This document shows, one piece after another, positions 36,587-38,951 of a stretch of 38,951 bases of DNA (within the stretch, counting starts at the first letter, position 1; each line of letters begins with the position of its first letter). The stretch covers positions 1-38,951 of the forward strand of contig NCKC01000018.1 of the NCBI GenBank assembly GCA_002282715.1, in the 5' to 3' direction. Origin of the DNA: Halothiobacillus sp. 15-55-196 (GTDB lineage Bacteria > Pseudomonadota > Gammaproteobacteria > Halothiobacillales > Halothiobacillaceae). A program made the position numbers and the translations under genes. The notes under the pieces are model-generated. The model was not told the DNA's origin, made no database searches, and saw only the letters and a list, made by a program, of their open reading frames with translations.

Positions 36587-37093
36587 ATGGCTAAGAAAAA
36601 AATCACCGCTGAAACGACAGCAAGTGACGGCATTCATATCGGTATCAGTGAAAAGGATCGTTTAGCGATTGCAGAAGGTTTGAGCCGACTTCTCGCCGAT
36701 TCCTACAGTCTTTTTTTGATGACCCACAACTTTCATTGGAACGTCACCGGGCCGCAGTTTAATAGCTTGCATCTAATGTTCGAGACACAGTACACCGAAC
36801 TTTTTGCCGCCGTTGATGAAGTTGCCGAGCGTATTCGATCGCTGGGTGCCTTCGCCCCCGCATCGTTCACCCGATTCTCGGAATTGTCATCGTTTACGAT
36901 CCCGGATGAAAATTTGGCTGCGAACGATATGATCACCCATCTGGTCAAAGGGCAGGAAGCCGTGGTCCGCACGGCACGTGGCGTGTTCCCCGTTGCCGAA
37001 GCGGCGAGTGACGAGCCAACGCTTGATTTGCTGACGCGTCGAATGGAGTTGCACGAGAAAAATGCCTGGATGCTCCGCTCACTCTTGGCCTGA
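36587..37093 (+). CDS. dps: Dps-family ferroxidase / DNA-protection protein
   Basis: Ferritin-like dodecamer that oxidises and stores iron using peroxide and shields DNA in starved or stressed cells. The 168 residues have the lysine-rich N-terminal tail MAKKKITAE, which in some members binds DNA. The inter-subunit ferroxidase site is complete: His50, His62, Glu66, Asp77 and Glu81, in NFHWNVTGPQFNSLHLMFETQYTELFAAVDEVAERI. CAGGAG stands before the ATG. It is monocistronic, with its own promoter and terminator. Confidence 0.96.
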   Translation: MAKKKITAETTASDGIHIGISEKDRLAIAEGLSRLLADSYSLFLMTHNFHWNVTGPQFNSLHLMFETQYTELFAAVDEVAERIRSLGAFAPASFTRFSELSSFTIPDENLAANDMITHLVKGQEAVVRTARGVFPVAEAASDEPTLDLLTRRMELHEKNAWMLRSLLA

Positions 37094-37165
37094 CCACCGC
37101 GCCGTTCGTCTCAAACGACCTCGATATTGGTGAATCATCACTGTTCGAAGTCGTTAGCTTCAGTT

Positions 37166-37192
37166 AAAAACCCGCATAAAGCGGGGTTTTTT
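37166..37192 (+). terminator. rho-independent terminator after dps
   Basis: CCCGC-ATAAA-GCGGG with a preceding A-run and following TTTTTT, about 75 bases beyond the dps stop codon. Confidence 0.88.
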
Positions 37193-37290
37193 ATCCACCT
37201 ATTGAGATGATCATGGCTTTGATATTCGAACATGATTTCGTATCGGACAAACAATTGATTTTGCGCATCCGAACGACACGTCCGATTGTA

Positions 37291-37300
37291 CAGAGGTTCC
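37291..37300. repeat. fragment of MITE terminal repeat
   Basis: CAGAGGTTCC is identical to the last 10 bases of the 3902-4065 element and to part of the hairpin at 2811. It may be a relic; ten bases could also match by chance. Confidence 0.3.
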
Positions 37301-37330
37301 TTCATTCGCTGATTGCGGCCTGGGCGAAAA

Positions 37331-37372
37331 AAACCCGCAAAAGAGACTCCATGCGGGTTTAATTATTTTTTT
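37331..37372 (+). terminator. second terminator-like hairpin downstream of dps
   Basis: AAACCCGC (37331-37338) pairs with GCGGGTTT (37353-37360) around a 14-base loop, followed by AATTATTTTTTTA. The stem core is almost the same as that of the dps terminator 165 bases earlier. No gene lies between the two. Confidence 0.65.
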
Positions 37373-37771
37373 ATAGTCTTTCAAGAGTCAGAAAGATAGT
37401 AAGTTGGTGCTAGGAGATCCCTCGCATCACTAGCAATAATGCTGGTTTTGATGGTTGTATTTGAAAGTTACCGTCAGAGTTACCGTCATTCGAGTAAGGC
37501 TGATTCTATCCATGAGACTTGCCAATCTAGCATCATCAAGGTGACGCCCCGTTTCTTGTAAGCCAAGACTCAGGTACGGCAGACGACTGTTGGTGGATTG
37601 ATCCATGGCTATCATCGCAAACCACCAAACAGGTAGAACCCTCAGAACCGGCAGCCACGGGGGCTTGGTCGGAATGAGGAAGCAACCCCCTGAGCGTCAG
37701 CGAACGGGGGCGAAGGGAGCGTTAGCGACCGAAGGGTTGAATTCGGCGCAAGCCGAATTACACCTTGCTCT

Positions 37772-38626
37772 CTACCTACGAGGACAAGAGCCACCCCTAA
37801 CCGCCTTTGCAGCAAGCTGCTTGGTATATTGGGCGGGCGTCAGCCCACCGAGTGCTCTCTTCGGTCTTTCCTCGTTGTACTCACGGGCCCATGTGCGGAT
37901 GATTACCCGGGCATGGTTGAGGCTGACGAACCAGTGCTCGTTGAGGCATTCGTCGCGTAGCCGTCCATTGAAGGATTCGATGTAGGCATTCTGGTTGGGC
38001 TTGCCCGGTTCGATCAGACGTAGGGCGATGCCGTGGCGATGCGCCCAGGTCAGCATGGCCCGGCCGGTAAATTCCTTGCCATTGTCCGTCCGGATGATCG
38101 ATGGTCTGCCGCGGATCGCACAGACCTCGTCCAGCAGCCGCACCAGGTGGTCGCCACCGATCGCATGCGCCGGGATCACGGCCACCGCCTCGTGCGTGGC
38201 ATCATCCACAATCGCCAGGCACTTGAGCGCACGACCTGAGGCGATACGGTCGAAGACAAAGTCCATCGACCAGACCTCATTGGCCGCGCCCGGCCGGATC
38301 AGGGGCTGTCGATCCGCCGGCGGGATCTTCTTGCGCCGGCGTCGGCGCACCTGCAGCTTCTCCTCGGCGTACAGGCGCTCCACGCGTTTGTGATTGACTC
38401 GCTGTCCGGCCTGACGCAACTTGAGGTAGATCATTGGCGCGCCATAACGGCGGTACCGCTGCGCCATATCCACGATCTGCTGGCGCAGCTCGATGTTACC
38501 GTCCGGCCGGGGCACGTAGCGCAATGCCGAGGCGCTCATCCCGACCACCCGCAGTGCGTGCCGCTCGCTCATCCCGCGCTGTTTCATGAGCCGCACCACC
38601 TCCCGGCGCGCCGGTGCGGTCACCAC
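37772..38626 (-). CDS. IS3-family transposase OrfB (integrase catalytic domain)
   Basis: Catalytic half of the transposase, 284 residues. The integrase core carries the DDE residues in [20 protein letters not shown] and [21 protein letters not shown]. An N-terminal HTH_21-like part ([44 protein letters not shown]) precedes it. The frame opens right at the slippery sequence shared with orfA, so it is normally made as an OrfAB fusion rather than from its own start. The frame is intact. Confidence 0.93.
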   Translation of the reverse strand: MVTAPARREVVRLMKQRGMSERHALRVVGMSASALRYVPRPDGNIELRQQIVDMAQRYRRYGAPMIYLKLRQAGQRVNHKRVERLYAEEKLQVRRRRRKKIPPADRQPLIRPGAANEVWSMDFVFDRIASGRALKCLAIVDDATHEAVAVIPAHAIGGDHLVRLLDEVCAIRGRPSIIRTDNGKEFTGRAMLTWAHRHGIALRLIEPGKPNQNAYIESFNGRLRDECLNEHWFVSLNHARVIIRTWAREYNEERPKRALGGLTPAQYTKQLAAKAVRGGSCPRR

Positions 38627-38883
38627 TTTTTTCGAAGGACTTCCTTCGTCACTTCGTTCTCCAGCAGCGCCTCGGCCAGCAGCTTCTTCAGTCGGGCGTT
38701 TTCCGACTCCAGCGCCTTAAGCCGCTTCGCGTCGGACACGTCCATGCCGCCAAACTTGCTGCGCCAGAGGTAGTAGCTGGCCTCCGAGAAGCCGTGCCGG
38801 CGGCACAGCTCCTTGATCGGGACACCGGCGTCCGCCTCCTTCAAAAACCCAATGATCTGTTCTTCACTGTAGCGTTTCTTCAC
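38620..38883 (-). CDS. IS3-family transposase OrfA (helix-turn-helix)
   Basis: DNA-binding half, 87 residues from the GTG at 38883 ([45 protein letters not shown]), followed by a leucine-zipper-like coiled coil ([30 protein letters not shown]). AAGGAG stands seven bases before the GTG; a TTG two codons earlier is less likely. The wording of the sequence is that of the IS407 subgroup. It overlaps orfB in the -1 frame. Confidence 0.9.
   Translation of the reverse strand: MKKRYSEEQIIGFLKEADAGVPIKELCRRHGFSEASYYLWRSKFGGMDVSDAKRLKALESENARLKKLLAEALLENEVTKEVLRKKW
38626..38632 (-). promoter_or_regulatory. programmed -1 frameshift site A_AAA_AAG
   Basis: On the minus strand the last codons of orfA read CGA AAA AAG TGG TGA. 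The heptamer A AAA AAG is in the right phase for tandem -1 slippage, after which the ribosome continues in the orfB frame (GTG GTG ACC). This is the standard way IS3 elements make the OrfAB transposase. Confidence 0.8.
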
Positions 38884-38951
38884 ATCCAATCTCCTTGCTT
38901 CATGGGATTGGACTCTAAATGCCTGTGCTACTCAAATTCGGGGTAACGTCG

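Larger units (their letters stand above)
37193..37771. other. non-coding region between dps and the insertion sequence
   Basis: About 580 bases without a recognisable gene. It holds a 10-base match to the MITE ends at 37291, a second terminator at 37331, a tandem AGTTACCGTCA pair at about 37464-37489, and GC-rich repeats at 37690-37760. The last include two related 14-mers (AGCGTCAGCGAACG, AGCGTTAGCGACCG) and the hairpin AATTCGGC-GCAA-GCCGAATT. It looks like accumulated insertion debris. Confidence 0.6.
37772..38883 (-). mobile_element. IS3-family insertion sequence (IS407-like), right edge near the window end
   Basis: The two overlapping frames orfA and orfB encode a DDE transposase made by -1 frameshifting. 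The given limits are those of the reading frames; the true ends lie outside. A short inverted match (CCGAATT at 37753-37759 and AATTCGG at 38935-38941) might be part of the terminal repeats, but target duplications could not be recognised and the right end may be beyond the window. Confidence 0.85.

Noticed and set aside
37380..37460. Possible tRNA or tmRNA end acting as attachment site
   Set aside because: A stem TGCTAG/CTAGCA is present, but no cloverleaf, T-loop or CCA end could be drawn.
37464..37499. Left terminal repeat of the insertion sequence (GTTACC...GAGTA resembles the region near 38925-38946)
   Set aside because: Alignment needs a gap and would make the element about 1.47 kb, too long for its group; probably chance.
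37430..37615. A 61-codon minus-strand frame near the insertion sequence
   Set aside because: No family resemblance, and part of it (TVTLTVT) is only the translation of a tandem 11-base repeat.

Overview
The window reads as a chromosomal segment of a gammaproteobacterium. Supporting signs are the MreBCD, LptFG, LpxB, ParC, GlnRS, Hsp33, DarP and TrhP set and a flavoprotein of the sulfide:quinone oxidoreductase type. The last suggests a sulfur oxidiser, perhaps a Halothiobacillus-like Chromatiales; genus assignment is only a guess. Coding density is high, most genes are housekeeping, and no tRNA, rRNA or CRISPR array is visible.

Layout. 1-3750: mscL (minus), an exported peroxiredoxin, a sensor-less sigma-54 activator, gcvH and dgkA, separated by unusually long AT-rich or repeat-bearing gaps. 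3743-4078: nested small inverted-repeat elements, one with perfect 19-bp ends and a 4-bp flanking duplication. 4081-6592: mreBCD cell-shape operon (minus). 7029-16213: tightly packed plus-strand run gatC-gatA-gatB-hslO-[phosphorylase kinase alpha/beta-like protein]-glk-thiE, with stop/start overlaps at several joints. 16399-21733: hemL, glmS, darP and ugd. 21751-23933 (minus): a light-response cluster of a BLUF photoreceptor, a DUF2256 zinc-finger-like protein and an Fe-S (6-4) photolyase/cryptochrome. 24129-31213: trhP, lptF-lptG, parC and argE. 31217-36335: lpxB (minus), rnhB, an SQR-like flavoprotein and glnS (minus). 36587-38951: dps, two terminators, about 580 bases of non-coding debris, and an IS3-family (IS407-like) insertion sequence cut by the window edge.

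How the genes work together. GatCAB, HemL and GlnRS all touch aminoacyl-tRNA or glutamyl-tRNA metabolism; because GlnRS is present, GatCAB probably makes Asn-tRNA(Asn). MreBCD, LptFG, LpxB, GlmS, Ugd and DgkA serve envelope building. The PhK-like protein, translationally coupled to glucokinase, points to an uncharacterised sugar/glycogen control module. The BLUF-DUF2256-photolyase cluster has a palindrome in its upstream region that could be a light-regulated operator.

The most interesting items are (1) the full-length bacterial homologue of the eukaryotic phosphorylase kinase regulatory subunit coupled to glk, (2) the light cluster with diagnostic cofactor residues intact, and (3) a family of mosaic dispersed repeats sharing the terminus GGTTTTTCGAGGTGCC, whose ends appear to supply ribosome binding sites to two genes.
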